DNA from: Phycomyces blakesleeanus NRRL 1555(-)
Lineage: Eukaryota; Mucoromycota; Mucoromycetes; Mucorales; Phycomycetaceae
Length of the DNA: 64,000 bases
Assembly: GCF_001638985.1 (NCBI RefSeq)
Contig: NW_017265141.1
Coordinates: forward strand, 1,419,001-1,483,000
Direction of reading: 5' to 3'
Shown here: positions 63,047-64,000 of the stretch, piece by piece
Layout: each line of letters starts with the position of its first letter
How positions within the stretch are numbered: the stretch's first letter is position 1
Notes under the pieces: generated by a model
Database searches by the model: none
Seen by the model: only the letters and a program-made list of their open reading frames with translations
What the model was told of the DNA's origin: nothing
Program-made: the position numbers and the translations under genes

Positions 63047-63467
63047 TTAAGCTTGGGGTACGAACGGAAGGTGTAAAAGCATCTTCATAAATAAACCATA
63101 AACAAGAACTAGTAAACGCCCAACATCCTCAGAAACACAGATTCTCTCTGTGTAAACCTCAATGTCTACACGAAGTGAGTCGAGTGCTTCCTTAATTGAA
63201 GAGCCTGTTTGGGCAACCTTCAGGATATCATGTTTCATTAATTATCATACGTACTGCGATGTCAAATGCTTTTTTTTCATGTATGGCCTGTATGCGCGAA
63301 CCAAAGTTCAGTTGGTGAGGTCTCTTTTGTAAAAAGATGCTGGCATACTGAAACACCGATATTTTGAAAGCAGAAAACTGTCGTAAAAAAAGACATCTTT
63401 TATGGTTAGAGGATTTCAAGGTGTACATTATTTGGTTACGCCATCTTTGGACAGAAAACATATCCAC
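63047..63467 (-). pseudogene. Possible degraded or short-intron coding fragment
   Basis: Two minus-strand frames overlap: one ends FGSRIQAIHEKKAFDIAV, the other continues VAQTGSSIKEALDSLRVDI to PFVPQA and a stop. They would fuse in frame if a 37-base segment beginning gtacgt and ending tgaag were removed, but an intron that short is questionable. Composition is protein-like and less AT-biased than its surroundings. No family was recognised; it may be a truncated transposon gene or a gene entering from beyond the window. Confidence 0.3.
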
Positions 63468-64000
63468 AGTGAGATGCGACGGTTTTTCTTATTGCCTTTT
63501 GCTTTTCTGTAAAGGCATGATCTTGCAGTCTGGAAAAACAGTGGCTTAAAGGTATATAATTCAACATTGAAATAGCAGGTCAATACATTAATATGTGTTG
63601 ATACTTTGTGCTGTAATTTATATATATATATAATTACTTTCTGGCTTATATCTGACTAGAGAGCCTAAACAAAACTATGCATACTGTCTATTGCTTCCCG
63701 TTCGTCGTGGAAGATATCTTGTCAAGGTTTTCTTTTGTAGACAATTTTATTAGTCCCTACACAGTCACGTATCGTAATGATGGGCGATACTGAGGATGTC
63801 TTAAAGACCTCGAATCTTATGAAAGAAAAGGGTAGAGTAAAGGGAAGAAAGTAAGAGCAGAAAAAATTAGAGAAATTGAAGAAACAAAAGAACAATTACC
63901 TTGGGCTGTCAAAGTTCATTCTATCTCTCTTTTGTCTTGTTTTTTTGTTTTGCAGTCAATATCACGTGTGGCCCGTGCGGTCTGTGTAACTGGAAATGTC

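Overview
The window looks like nuclear DNA of an early-diverging fungus, most likely Mucoromycota (Mucorales-like). It is AT-rich and dense in microsatellites. Its genes carry many short GT-AG introns, often with TA-rich interiors, and the set includes calcineurin B, cytoplasmic dynein intermediate chain, a GATA factor with a C-X2-C-X17-C-X2-C finger, and a eukaryotic type III glutamine synthetase. I assembled exons by hand from splice signals; for every multi-exon model listed as a gene the exon lengths keep frame from start to stop. The species itself is an inference.

Layout: 1.6-3.5 kb, a 55-residue three-exon membrane micropeptide and an unrecognised two-anchor protein. 5.2-9.1 kb, a 13-exon KDM4/JMJD2-type histone demethylase. 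10.1-10.8 kb, a SANT/Myb-like protein. 12.1-12.9 kb, calcineurin B. 14.2-14.7 kb (-), an acidic protein. 16.2-17.6 kb, mitochondrial ribosomal protein uL4m. 18.1-19.5 kb, a small integral membrane protein. 19.9-21.7 kb (-), a PPIL4-type cyclophilin-RRM-RS protein whose first coding exon is only ATG.

21.7-28.6 kb is a transposon graveyard: a Helitron-like fragment, a 538-bp MITE, an inverted pair of unknown repeat-gene fragments around an initiator tRNA-Met gene, and a dead Tc1/mariner transposase. 28.7-31.4 kb (-) holds a small secreted protein and an intron-containing GH8 glycoside hydrolase. A second MITE (31.7-32.2 kb) has clean TA target-site duplications. Then come eL29 (33.0 kb), a peroxisomal enoyl-CoA hydratase (34 kb, -), a polyQ/polyN protein (36 kb, -), a BRAP2/ETP1-type RING-ZnF-UBP E3 ligase (38-40.4 kb), and type III glutamine synthetase (40.7-43.3 kb, -).

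44.6-45.7 kb is a second dead Tc1/mariner copy. 47.3-52.4 kb (-) encodes an STK16/ENV7-type kinase and the 13-exon dynein intermediate chain. 54.3-55.2 kb is ASF1. 55.9-58.2 kb (-) is a membrane-anchored serine carboxypeptidase, divergent from a GATA factor (58.7-60.4 kb). 60.4-64 kb has no recognisable gene apart from one doubtful coding fragment.

There is no operon-like organisation. Shared themes are chromatin (KDM4, ASF1, SANT), nitrogen control (GATA factor, GSIII with GATAAG motifs) and calcium/dynein/trafficking housekeeping. I did not find a defence system, CRISPR array or viral gene cluster.
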